Shown: positions 8,163 through 16,167 of the stretch, in pieces | How the letters are laid out: every line of letters begins with the position of its first letter | Position numbering within the stretch: the first letter of the stretch is position 1 | Source of the DNA: Nocardioides luteus | GTDB taxonomy: Bacteria; Actinomycetota; Actinomycetes; Propionibacteriales; Nocardioidaceae | Length of the DNA stretch: 64,000 nucleotides | Assembly: GCF_000960475.2 (NCBI RefSeq) | Contig: NZ_JZDQ02000009.1 | Span: forward strand, 1 to 64,000 | Direction of reading: 5' to 3' | Position numbers and translations under genes: made by a program | The notes under the pieces: generated by a model | What the model was told of the DNA's origin: nothing | Seen by the model: only the letters and a program-made list of their open reading frames with translations | The model's database searches: none

Positions 8163-8176
8163 TTAGACCGATCTAA
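8163..8176. promoter_or_regulatory. Dyad TTAGA-N4-TCTAA upstream of mqo
   Basis: A 5-4-5 inverted repeat lies 17-30 bp before the TTG start of mqo in an otherwise GC-rich stretch. It could be an operator or part of the promoter; the binding protein is unknown. Confidence 0.35.
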
Positions 8177-8192
8177 GGACCCCGATTAACCA

Positions 8193-9686
8193 TTGCGGCC
8201 TCAAAAGCGAGACAAAAGACCTGTGGACGAACCTCTTGACGTAGTGCTGATCGGCGGCGGCATCATGAGCGCCACCCTGGGTGTGCTCCTCCAGGAGCTG
8301 GAGCCCAGCTGGTCCATCAAGATGATCGAGCGGCTCGACTCGCTCGCCGTCGAGTCCTCCGGCCCGTGGAACAACGCCGGCACCGGTCACTCCGCACTGT
8401 GCGAGCTCAACTACAGCCCGCAGAACCCCGACGGTTCGGTCGACATCTCCAAGGCCGTCAACGTCAACGAGCAGTTCCAGGTCTCGCGTCAGCTGTGGTC
8501 CTTCCTGGTCGAGAACGGCCGCATCCCGGACCCGGACAAGTTCATCCACACCGTCCCGCACATGTCCTTCGTCTGGGGCGCCGAGAACGTCGACTACCTG
8601 CGCAAGCGCTACGAGGCCCTCTCCGCCCACCCGCTCTTCCCCGGGATGGAGTTCTCCACCGACCCCGAGGTCATCAAGGGCTGGGCGCCGCTGCTGCTCG
8701 AGGGCCGCACGGCCAAGTCGCTCGCCGAGGAGCCCGTCGCGGCCACCTGGACCAACGCCGGCACCGACGTCGACTTCGGCTCGCTCACCTCGATCCTGAC
8801 CCGCACACTGGTGGACAAGGGCGCCGACCTGGAGACGTCCTCCGAGGTCACCGACCTGCACCAGACCATGGACGGCTTCTGGCACATCTACGGCCGCAAC
8901 GAGTCCGGCAAGTACCACCTCCGGTCGCGGTTCGTCTTCGTCGGCGCCGGCGGCTACGCGCTGCCGCTGCTGCAGAAGGCCGGGATCCAGGAGATCCGCG
9001 GCTTCGGCGGCTTCCCCGTCTCCGGTGAGTTCCTGCGTACGTCCAAGCCCGAGCTCGTGTCCCAGCACCGCGCCAAGGCCTACGGCAAGGCCGCCGTCGG
9101 CGCGCCGCCGATGTCGGTGCCCCACCTCGACACCCGCTACGTCGAGGGCAAGACCCACCTGATGTTCGGTCCGTACGCCGGCTGGAGCCCGCGCTTTCTC
9201 AAGACCGGCTCGCTCACCGACCTGTTCCTCTCGGTGCGGCCCCACAACCTGCTGCCGATGCTGCGGGCCGGGCTCACCAACATGGACCTCACCGTCTACC
9301 TGGTCAAGGAGCTGCTGCGCTCGCCGCGCAAGAAGTTCGACGACCTGCTCGACTTCTTCCCGGCCGCCGACCGCAAGGACTGGGAGCGGATCATCGCCGG
9401 CCAGCGGGTGCAGGTCATCCGCCCCGACGGCGTGCTCCAGTTCGGCACCGAGGTCATCACCGCCGAGGACGGCACCATCGCCGGTCTGCTGGGCGCCTCC
9501 CCCGGCGCCTCGACCGCCCCGGCGATCATGGTCAACGTCCTGCGCCGCTGCTTCCCCGACCGCTGGGACGGCTGGCAGCCGCAGCTCAAGACGATGATCC
9601 CGGCCACCGGTGCCGAGCTCAGCGCCGACCCGGAGCTCGCCGCCGAGACCTTCGCGCGCACCGACCGCCAGCTCCACCTCGGGTAG
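8193..9686 (+). CDS. mqo: Malate:quinone oxidoreductase
   Basis: A 497-residue FAD enzyme that oxidises malate to oxaloacetate and passes electrons to quinone at the membrane, the TCA-cycle alternative to NAD malate dehydrogenase. The N-terminal dinucleotide motif DVVLIGGGIMSATLG is the family signature, followed by SSGPWNNAGTGHSALCELNY. The C terminus (LLGASPGASTAPAIM) is also typical. Length matches Mqo (about 490-500). TTG 8193 has an AAGGA about 13 nt upstream. The alternative GTG at 8223 gives a 487-aa protein starting just before the FAD motif. It ends at a perfect hairpin (9707-9738). Confidence 0.93.
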   Translation: MRPQKRDKRPVDEPLDVVLIGGGIMSATLGVLLQELEPSWSIKMIERLDSLAVESSGPWNNAGTGHSALCELNYSPQNPDGSVDISKAVNVNEQFQVSRQLWSFLVENGRIPDPDKFIHTVPHMSFVWGAENVDYLRKRYEALSAHPLFPGMEFSTDPEVIKGWAPLLLEGRTAKSLAEEPVAATWTNAGTDVDFGSLTSILTRTLVDKGADLETSSEVTDLHQTMDGFWHIYGRNESGKYHLRSRFVFVGAGGYALPLLQKAGIQEIRGFGGFPVSGEFLRTSKPELVSQHRAKAYGKAAVGAPPMSVPHLDTRYVEGKTHLMFGPYAGWSPRFLKTGSLTDLFLSVRPHNLLPMLRAGLTNMDLTVYLVKELLRSPRKKFDDLLDFFPAADRKDWERIIAGQRVQVIRPDGVLQFGTEVITAEDGTIAGLLGASPGASTAPAIMVNVLRRCFPDRWDGWQPQLKTMIPATGAELSADPELAAETFARTDRQLHLG

Positions 9687-9706
9687 CGACAGCCGAATCT
9701 GCAGTT

Positions 9707-9738
9707 GTGGGCGACGAAACGGCAGTTTCGTCGCCCAC
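9707..9738. terminator. Perfect 14-bp bidirectional hairpin between convergent genes
   Basis: GTGGGCGACGAAAC (9707-9720) pairs fully with 9725-9738 around the loop GGCA. It lies between the convergent mqo and FAD/NAD(P)-binding genes and should terminate transcription from both sides. Confidence 0.75.
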
Positions 9739-9765
9739 CACTGATTTCTCGGCCCCCAGAACCAC

Positions 9766-11118
9766 CTATTCGGCGGTGAGGCGGGCGGCGACCGCTGCGG
9801 CTTGGACCCGGATCTCGGGGATGGCGGTGGCCTCGTAGAGCGCGCCCTTGCAGGGCGGACCGACGGTCAGAAGACCAGGTACGACGCGCCCGTCCGCTCC
9901 GACGACCCGGCCGTCCTCGGTGACGTCGATGCCGAGACGGAGGGGGTCGGGGGCGATCAGGCTGCGCTTCTGGAGCGCGAGCAGGAGCGGGTTGTCGGTG
10001 CGGGTGATGTCGGGTGAGGGGCCGGTGCAGTTGATCACCGCGGTGACCTCGCGGTCGCCGTCGGCGAGCGTGACGACCGGTTTCCCGGCATCCGCCCGGC
10101 AGCCGAGCACCCCGCCGCCGAGGATCTCCAGGCGTCCCTCGGCCTGATAGGTGGCGAGGAGCGCGGCGATGCGCGGGGCCATGCGGTGGCGGCGTACCTC
10201 CCACTCGCGGGCGTAGACCTCTCGGAAGCGGCGGCGCTCGGGCTCGGGCAGGCGGCGCCAGATCGACTGGGTCGGGCCGCGGAGACCGTCGATGACGGCT
10301 CGCCAGTCGACGCCGAGGGCGGCGGCGTGCTCGATCTGGTCTCGTACGAGGCCGGCGATGCCGTCGGCGGTCAGCGGTCCCTCGGGGATCGGGGTCACCC
10401 AGGACGTGAACTGGTCGTCGACGTGGGGATTGGGGATCAGACCGTGGCGGCTCACCATGATCACCCGGCGGGCCGGGGAGTCGTCGAGCAGGGTGACCGT
10501 CGTATCGACGGCGGTCAGGCCGCTCCCGACCACGAGCACGGTCGCGTCCTCGGGCAGCGCGCTGATCCGCGGCACGTCCCACGGGTCCGACAGGTTCCAC
10601 GAGGCCTCGGGCAGACCGTCCAGCGGCTGGGGCGGCGGGTTGCCGTACGCGAGGACGACGGCATCGGCGAGATGACCTTCATCGTCGTCGCTGGTCAGCA
10701 CCCGGAAACCGCCCGCGACAGGCTCGACGTCGATGACCGTCTCGCCCACCGGCTGCAGCTTCCCCGGACCGGCCTCGGCCGCTCCGGCGAGCCGATCGCG
10801 CAGGTAGCGCGCGTAGTCGCGGCGGGGCAGGAAGTCGATCGGCCCGAGCTCGATGCCGGCCTCGGCCGCCCAGTCGAGCAGGTCGTCACGGTCGTCGGGG
10901 AAGCCCGACATGTTATTGGCCCGGACGTTGAGGAGATGACGGCGGTCGGTGGTCGAGTAGGCCACCCCGTAGCCGGGCTCTCCCCGTGACTCGAAGAGCG
11001 TGACCGACGCGCCTCGGCGGAGCAGGTTGATCGCGGTCAGCGTGCCGCTGGCTCCTCCTCCGATGATCGCCACCGTCGGGGTGGAGGTCGGCGTCGGCGG
11101 CGCGGCATCTGTCGTCAC
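9766..11118 (-). CDS. FAD/NAD(P)-binding oxidoreductase-like protein (PF13454 type)
   Basis: A 450-residue protein. An N-terminal Rossmann FAD motif reads VAIIGGGASGTLTAINLLRRG (about 16-36). The family-specific GYGVAYSTTDRRHLLNVRANNMSGFP lies near 48-74. A second dinucleotide fold follows (VLVVGSGLTAVDTTVTL, about 195-211), and a late INCTGPSPD is present. This is the FAD-NAD(P)-binding group often annotated as hydroxyacylglutathione- or SidA-like but not biochemically assigned. The GTG start is followed by a flexible Pro/Thr-rich leader. It is divergent from the HTH regulator at 11229, sharing a 110-bp intergenic region, so it may also respond to that palindromic operator. Confidence 0.8.
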   Translation of the reverse strand: MTTDAAPPTPTSTPTVAIIGGGASGTLTAINLLRRGASVTLFESRGEPGYGVAYSTTDRRHLLNVRANNMSGFPDDRDDLLDWAAEAGIELGPIDFLPRRDYARYLRDRLAGAAEAGPGKLQPVGETVIDVEPVAGGFRVLTSDDDEGHLADAVVLAYGNPPPQPLDGLPEASWNLSDPWDVPRISALPEDATVLVVGSGLTAVDTTVTLLDDSPARRVIMVSRHGLIPNPHVDDQFTSWVTPIPEGPLTADGIAGLVRDQIEHAAALGVDWRAVIDGLRGPTQSIWRRLPEPERRRFREVYAREWEVRRHRMAPRIAALLATYQAEGRLEILGGGVLGCRADAGKPVVTLADGDREVTAVINCTGPSPDITRTDNPLLLALQKRSLIAPDPLRLGIDVTEDGRVVGADGRVVPGLLTVGPPCKGALYEATAIPEIRVQAAAVAARLTAE

Positions 11119-11196
11119 TCCGACAGGGTAACGGCGCTATCCAGGCTTTGTTCACCGGGTTACTCGTATATGTCCCGAAACCGCAAAAATCCATTT

Positions 11197-11212
11197 GCAA
11201 AGATATCTTTGC
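11197..11212. promoter_or_regulatory. Perfect 16-bp palindrome, likely operator of the HTH regulator
   Basis: GCAAAGATATCTTTGC is a perfect palindrome, lying 16 bp before the ATG of the HTH regulator. A flanking CCGCAAA at 11181-11187 is inverted to TTTGCGG at 11208-11214, extending the symmetry. The AT-rich site in GC-rich DNA and its position suggest autoregulation of the regulator-MFS operon. Confidence 0.7.
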
Positions 11213-11228
11213 GGTCTACGGTTGGCCC

Positions 11229-11804
11229 ATGGCAGCACGCGAGATCGTCCCCGGAGTCGACCAGCTCAAGGCCCTCACCCACCCCGTGCGCGTACGCATG
11301 CTCGGGATGCTCCGCATCGACGGACCGGCGACGGCGACCACCCTGGCCGCCCGCCTCGGGCTCAACAGCGGCGCGACGTCCTACCACCTGCGACAGCTCG
11401 CGCAGCACGGGTTCATCGAGGACGACGAGAGCCGCGGCAACGCCCGGGAACGCTGGTGGAAGGCCACGCACCAGATGACGGTGACCGGCGACAGGGCCGT
11501 GCCTGACACTGCCGAGGGGCAGGAGACCCTCGGCGCCTATCTGCAGACCGTCGTCACCCTCTACACCCAGCAGCTCCAGAAGGCGCTCGAGGAGCGCGAG
11601 CTCATCGCCAAGGAGTGGCGCGAGGTCTTCAACCTCAACGACCGGGTCCTCCGCCTCACCCCGAGCCAGGTCCGCCGGCTGCAGGAACAGGTCAACGAGG
11701 TCGTCTTCGGCTTCGAGGACGACCCCGACGGCGAGCCCGTGACGGTCCAGTTCCACACCTTCGCACTGCCCGGACACCTCGGCCCCGATCCCGAGAAGGA
11801 CTGA
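11229..11804 (+). CDS. ArsR/HTH_20-type transcriptional regulator
   Basis: A 191-residue regulator. A winged helix at about 10-85 (LTHPVRVRMLGMLRIDGPATATTLAARLGLNSGATSYHLRQLAQHGF) has the ArsR-like HTH_20 pattern; the C-terminal half is helical and probably dimerises or senses a ligand. The ATG at 11229 was chosen because it follows the 16-bp palindrome; the longer frame would run through that operator. No Shine-Dalgarno is evident. The MFS gene begins 3 nt after its stop, so this is a regulator-efflux pair, expected to be derepressed by a transported compound. Confidence 0.82.
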   Translation: MAAREIVPGVDQLKALTHPVRVRMLGMLRIDGPATATTLAARLGLNSGATSYHLRQLAQHGFIEDDESRGNARERWWKATHQMTVTGDRAVPDTAEGQETLGAYLQTVVTLYTQQLQKALEERELIAKEWREVFNLNDRVLRLTPSQVRRLQEQVNEVVFGFEDDPDGEPVTVQFHTFALPGHLGPDPEKD

Positions 11805-11806
11805 CG

Positions 11807-13063
11807 ATGAAGCTCCCCCTCTACGGCTCGCTGGCCGCCGAGACCATCTCCCTGGTCGGCACCCGCATCTCGATGCTGGCGCTGCCCTGGTTCGTGCTCG
11901 AGACGACCGGCAGCCCCGCCAAGGCCGGCCTGATCGCGCTCTTCGAGATGACCCCGCTGGTGCTCAGCAAGATCTTCGGCGGCCCGGTCATCGACCGCAT
12001 CGGCCCACGCCGCGTCGCGATCGCCTGCGACCTCGGCTCGGCCGTCGTGGTCGGCCTCATCCCGCTCCTGTACGCCGCGGCCCTGCTGCACTTCCCGATC
12101 CTGCTCGCTCTCGTCGCCCTCGCCGGCGCGCTGCGCGGCCCCGGTGACGCCGCGAAGGTGTCGATGCTCCCGCAGCTGGTCGAGGCGGCCGGTGTCCCGA
12201 CGGAGCGGGCCACCGGGCTCTACTCGTTCGTCGAGCGCACCGCCTCGATGCTCGGCGCCGCCGTGGCCGGGCTGCTCATCGGGCTGGTCGGCGCGACGAA
12301 CGCGATCGTGATCGACGCCGCCTCGTTCGCGCTCGGTGCCCTGGTGCTCGGCATGTCGACCGCCGCGCTGACGAGCCTCCCGGCCACGAAGCCCGCCGAA
12401 TCGGCGGAGGACCCCGGTTCCTACCGCGCCCAGCTCGCCGAGGGCTGGCACTTCCTCCGCCGCGACCGGGTGCTCCTGGGGATCGCGTTCATGGTCGCGC
12501 TGACCAACCTCATCGACCTGGCCTGGAGCAGCGTGCTGATGCCTGTCTGGGGTCAGGAGCACGCCGGCCCGGAGACGATCGGGCTGCTGTTCGCGACCTT
12601 CTCCGGCTTCTCCGCGCTGGGATCGGCCGTGGCCGCGGCGCTGGGCGACCGGATGCGCCGCTACCCGACGTACCTGGTCTGCTTCCTCGTCACCGGGATC
12701 CCGCGGTTCCTGGTGATCGCGTTCGGGGCGCCGCTGTGGGTGGTGTTCATGGTGTTCGCGATCGGCGGGACCAGCAGCGGGTTCATCAACCCGATCCTCG
12801 GCGCGATCCAGTTCGAGCGGATCCCCGCGCACGTGCTCGGCCGGGTGATGTCGCTGATCTCGGCGTTCGCCTGGGGCCTGATGCCGCTCGGCGGGCTCCT
12901 CGGCGGCAGCCTGGTCTCCGCGTTCGGCCTGACCACGGCCCTGGTGGGCTGCGGGATCGCCTACTTCGTGGTCACGATGTTCCCCGCGGTCGACCCGACC
13001 TGGAAGCAGATCGAGCGCACGCCGAAGACGGCTAGCAGGCTTCCCGCAGCCGCGGGATCCTAG
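11807..13063 (+). CDS. MFS transporter, drug-efflux-like
   Basis: A 418-residue protein with twelve membrane helices and major-facilitator motifs (PVIDRIGPRRVAIACDLGS after helix 2). It resembles the MFS_3/enterobactin-exporter-like group found beside HTH_20 or ArsR regulators. The substrate is unknown. It is translationally coupled to the regulator with 3 nt between stop and start. Its C-terminal coding end overlaps the small unknown protein gene by 32 nt on the opposite strand. Confidence 0.82.
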   Translation: MKLPLYGSLAAETISLVGTRISMLALPWFVLETTGSPAKAGLIALFEMTPLVLSKIFGGPVIDRIGPRRVAIACDLGSAVVVGLIPLLYAAALLHFPILLALVALAGALRGPGDAAKVSMLPQLVEAAGVPTERATGLYSFVERTASMLGAAVAGLLIGLVGATNAIVIDAASFALGALVLGMSTAALTSLPATKPAESAEDPGSYRAQLAEGWHFLRRDRVLLGIAFMVALTNLIDLAWSSVLMPVWGQEHAGPETIGLLFATFSGFSALGSAVAAALGDRMRRYPTYLVCFLVTGIPRFLVIAFGAPLWVVFMVFAIGGTSSGFINPILGAIQFERIPAHVLGRVMSLISAFAWGLMPLGGLLGGSLVSAFGLTTALVGCGIAYFVVTMFPAVDPTWKQIERTPKTASRLPAAAGS

Positions 13064-13415
13064 GGATGCCGCCGAGCCGCTTGTGGTAGCGGACCTGCTC
13101 GGAGTAGTCCTCCAGGAGCGTCCAGAGCGCCTTGTGAGCCGGCCAGGGGATGGCCTCGCCGGGAGCGGCCCACGTCGAGCCGAAGCCGATCCAGACCGGG
13201 ACCCAGTCCTTGGCGCAGTCCCACTCGCCGCGCTTGGACATCAGCAGCTTGTTGCGAATCTGGAACGCGAAGCGCTGACCGTCCTTCACGATCGGCGCCG
13301 CGCACACCCGCCACAGCGGCATGTCGAGCGACATCAGCTCGATCTCGATGTCGCCGAGAATGCGCGGATCCACCAAGACCGTAGCGACGTTCTCATGCGG
13401 GCGCCTCATACACAT
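13032..13415 (-). CDS. Conserved-looking hypothetical protein
   Basis: A 127-residue soluble protein, not recognised. It has coding-type codon use and Trp-rich segments (DMPLWRVCAAPIV, EWDCAKDWVPVWIGFGSTW), ending in a basic tail (RYHKRLGGIPRIPRLREAC). Candidate starts are TTG 13418, ATG 13415 and ATG 13409; none has a good ribosome site. It overlaps the MFS gene tail to tail. The function is unknown. Confidence 0.55.
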   Translation of the reverse strand: MCMRRPHENVATVLVDPRILGDIEIELMSLDMPLWRVCAAPIVKDGQRFAFQIRNKLLMSKRGEWDCAKDWVPVWIGFGSTWAAPGEAIPWPAHKALWTLLEDYSEQVRYHKRLGGIPRIPRLREAC

Positions 13416-13578
13416 CAACGCTAGCGGCGAGCGCCGACATTCGCGGCCGATCCGCCAGGAGCGAACATCGCGACCCGATTCGCCACCCCGCGGGACAGGG
13501 CGTACGCAGCGGGCCTATCATCCTCCCCAACTCGATCGGGCAGGGAGGCCCGAGGGAGGATCGAGGAAGGACCCTAGG

Positions 13579-14562
13579 TTGGCATCCCCGAGGCAGCCCC
13601 GAACGGGCGAAGAAGCCGAGAAACGCGCCGCGGAGCATCTGCATTCCCTCGGCTGGCCCGATGCCGCCCCCTCGGGCAGCACCGCGGCCGCCGACGTCGA
13701 CATCATCGGCGGCCGGCCCGACAACGTCATCGTCGCGCAGGTCGTGCTCACCCGCGCGCTGACCGAGGCCCGCAGCGTCTGTGCCGTACGCGGCGCGGGC
13801 TACGCCTACGACGCCCGTACGGTCGCGCTGTTCAGCCGGGCCGGCTACACCCCGGACGCGGTCGAGTGGGCCGATCGGGTCCGGGTCGCGCTGTTCGAGT
13901 TCGCCGCCGACGGCTCGATCCGGCCACACGGGACGCACGCCGCCGAGCTGGTCACCACGGCCATCGCGCCGGCACCGCCGGTCATCGGCAGGGCGCCCGA
14001 GCCGACCCCCGGCCGCCACGTCGACCCCACCCGCACCGGGAGCTTCAGCTTCACCGCCAAGATCCCCGCCGTCCGGCCGCGCCGGCGGGCCGGGGACAAG
14101 GTCGAGGACAAGGTGACCCCGGATGTCGCGCCGGACCCGGCCCCGCCGTCCGTCGAGAGGGTGGCCGGCCCGCTGACCGGCCCGCTCCCGGCGTACACGA
14201 CCATGAGCATCCCCAAGGCACCCACGCCGCCGGCCGACGAGCGATGGGTTCCCGATGGGCTCGGCCCGATCCTGGACTCGATCGCGCGCGCCCCACAGCT
14301 GCCGGTCGTGCTCGTCCTGGGCTCGGACCAGCGTGCCGAGTGGGTGCGGCAGACCTTCCGGGTCGCCACGATCACGGTGACCGACGAGAGCGTGCTGCCG
14401 ATGCTGCTCTCGCTGGTGACGGGCCGGGAGTCGCAGTACGCCAGCGGCGAGTCCTATCACAAGGTCGACGGCCTCAAGCCCCAGGGCGAGCGGGCTCTGG
14501 AGTCCTGGCGGGCCTGGGAGGCCTACGACCGCGCGATGGCCAACTACCGCCGGGCGGTCTGA
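13579..14562 (+). CDS. Mrr-like restriction-endonuclease-fold protein, probably catalytically damaged
   Basis: A 327-residue protein. Residues 10-115 resemble the Mrr_cat PD-(D/E)XK domain: a helix EEAEKRAAEHLHSLGW, an acidic core DVDIIGG with D41 in the catalytic position, a strand IVAQVVLTR, and the closing FSRAGYTPDAVEWADRVRVALFEFA typical of Mrr. The Q-x-K that carries the catalytic lysine reads Q54-V-V56, so the lysine is missing. A Pro-rich linker (about 130-215) leads to a C-terminal domain of unknown type with WVPDGLGPILDSIARAPQLPVVLVLG. TTG 13579 is preceded by AGGAAGGA at good spacing. A DNA-binding or regulatory role is more likely than cleavage. Confidence 0.62.
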   Translation: MASPRQPRTGEEAEKRAAEHLHSLGWPDAAPSGSTAAADVDIIGGRPDNVIVAQVVLTRALTEARSVCAVRGAGYAYDARTVALFSRAGYTPDAVEWADRVRVALFEFAADGSIRPHGTHAAELVTTAIAPAPPVIGRAPEPTPGRHVDPTRTGSFSFTAKIPAVRPRRRAGDKVEDKVTPDVAPDPAPPSVERVAGPLTGPLPAYTTMSIPKAPTPPADERWVPDGLGPILDSIARAPQLPVVLVLGSDQRAEWVRQTFRVATITVTDESVLPMLLSLVTGRESQYASGESYHKVDGLKPQGERALESWRAWEAYDRAMANYRRAV

Positions 14563-14574
14563 GACTGGTCGCTC

Positions 14575-15321
14575 ATGGATGAGGTCGAGGTCGTCGTCGC
14601 CCATTCCGAGCGCGCGACGCTGCGCGTGGGTGACGTGTTCCTGAAGGTGGATGCCGATCAGGCGCGCATCGACGCCGAGGTCGAGGCGATCTCCCTGGCG
14701 CCGGTCCCGACACCGCAGATCCTGTGGTGCAAGCCGCCCGTGCTCGCTATCGCCGCGCTCCCGGGAACGACGCTCGGGCGTCTCGGCGGACCGGCGACCG
14801 GGTCACCGGCGGCGTGGGCCGCGGCGGGCGCGGCCATCCGGAAGCTGCACGACGCGCCGCTGCCGCCCCGGCGCGGCCGGGCGGGCCGGAGCAGCGGTGC
14901 CCTGGCGGCCGAGCTCGACGACGAGTGCGACGCGCTCGTGGCGACCGGCATCCTGCCCGCCGACCTGGTCGCGCGCAACCGCCAGGTCGCCGAGGCCGCG
15001 CTCCGGCCGTGGACCCCGGCGTTCACCCACGGCGACCTGCAGATCGCGCACGTCTTCGTCGACGGCGACGAGGTCACCGGCATCATCGACTGGTCGGAGG
15101 CGGGCCAGGGGGATGCTCTGTACGACCTCGCCACCTTCACGCTCGGACACGAGGAGCACCTCGACGACGTCCTCGCCGGTTACGGCACCGGCGTCGACCT
15201 CGAGGTGATCCATGCGTGGTGGTCGCTGCGTAGCCTGCTGGCCGTTCGCTGGCTGAGCGAGCACGGCTTCGACCCCTTCGCGCCGGGCTGTGAGGTCGAC
15301 GTGCTGAGAGCCCGGATGTGA
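14575..15321 (+). CDS. Aminoglycoside-phosphotransferase-fold (APH) family protein
   Basis: A 248-residue small kinase-like protein. The catalytic loop reads HGDLQIAH (152-159), with catalytic D154, and the metal-binding IIDW has D172. The usual metal-coordinating Asn of H-x-D-x-x-x-x-N is replaced by His at 159. The N-lobe is short. Substrates of such proteins are usually small hydroxyl compounds and cannot be predicted. It starts 12 nt after the Mrr-like gene and probably shares its transcript. Confidence 0.75.
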   Translation: MDEVEVVVAHSERATLRVGDVFLKVDADQARIDAEVEAISLAPVPTPQILWCKPPVLAIAALPGTTLGRLGGPATGSPAAWAAAGAAIRKLHDAPLPPRRGRAGRSSGALAAELDDECDALVATGILPADLVARNRQVAEAALRPWTPAFTHGDLQIAHVFVDGDEVTGIIDWSEAGQGDALYDLATFTLGHEEHLDDVLAGYGTGVDLEVIHAWWSLRSLLAVRWLSEHGFDPFAPGCEVDVLRARM

Positions 15322-15325
15322 CCCC

Positions 15326-16048
15326 TCAGCAGTAGCCGAGCATCTCGCCCAGCGCACGCCGCTCGCTGTCATCGGCAGCGAGCGACCAGCGCTTCTTGGT
15401 CTCGACCCAGCGGGCGGCGTACGCACACTGGAACCCCTTCCGCGGACGCCAGCCCGCCGGGTCGTCGTCGCCCTTGCTCATGTTCGTGGGGCCGTCGACG
15501 GCGAGCAGGTTGTCCAGGTCGTTGGCGAACGCGCGGCGCCGGTCCTCGGGCCACCTGCTCGCCCCGGAGCGCCAGGCCTCGGAGAGCGGGACGATGTGGT
15601 CGATCTGGATCGCCTGCGCCTGCCTCGGCTCCTTCAGGTCGGTGAAGGTCAGGGGCCGGCCGGTGTAGGGGTCGACCCACGTCCCGGCGAGCACGTCGTG
15701 GTCGCACCGGCCCTGCTGCCCGGTCCGCACCTCGACGGCGTCACGCCGCAGCACGTCGTCACGCTGGTTGCACCCGTTGCCGTCGGCGTCGGCCCAGCTC
15801 TCGCCGAACACCGAGCGCTCGTACGCAACCAGCCCCTCCGGCCGCCTCGCGACCGTCGCCAGCCCCGCGAGGTCACCGCGCACCTTCGCCACGTCGACCG
15901 GCCCGCCCACCGGAGACGGGACGTCGGTGACCGCCGGAGGCGGCGTGCTCCGGGTCGCCGGCGCCTCGTCCGGCAGCCACAGCGACACCGCCCACCCGGC
16001 GATCGCCAGCAGCACGACCAGGACGCCCAGCGACGTACGTCTCCCCAC
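15326..16048 (-). CDS. Membrane-anchored or secreted HNH endonuclease, GmrSD C-terminal/DUF1524 type
   Basis: A 240-residue protein. An N-terminal hydrophobic segment (LGVLVVLLAIAGWAVSLWL, about 5-25) acts as a signal anchor, followed by a Pro/Thr-rich linker. The nuclease domain contains YERSVFGESWADADGNGCNQRDDVL and the HNH core IQIDHIVPLSEAWRSGAS followed by NDLDNLLAVDGPTNMSKGDDDPAGW (DHIVPL His, Asn, and Asn-x-x-K). Such proteins are common in Actinobacteria and are thought to degrade extracellular DNA, but this is inferred. GTG 16048 was chosen because the upstream frame is antisense to the next gene's leader. It is convergent with the APH-like gene with a 4-nt gap. Confidence 0.8.
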   Translation of the reverse strand: MGRRTSLGVLVVLLAIAGWAVSLWLPDEAPATRSTPPPAVTDVPSPVGGPVDVAKVRGDLAGLATVARRPEGLVAYERSVFGESWADADGNGCNQRDDVLRRDAVEVRTGQQGRCDHDVLAGTWVDPYTGRPLTFTDLKEPRQAQAIQIDHIVPLSEAWRSGASRWPEDRRRAFANDLDNLLAVDGPTNMSKGDDDPAGWRPRKGFQCAYAARWVETKKRWSLAADDSERRALGEMLGYC

Positions 16049-16167
16049 GGGATCGCATTGTGCCTGCGACCACCGACATCGACGGGCTCCGCCGCGAGGT
16101 ATTACCGATCGATGACGGATGTGACGAGTCCTGTCGCCGGGCGCCTCGGCGCTGGCACAGTGAAGCC

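Noticed and set aside
13579..16048. Defence island or restriction-modification system
   Set aside because: Mrr-like, APH-fold and HNH genes are adjacent, but the Mrr-like active site is damaged, the HNH protein is exported, and no methylase or other defence gene is present.
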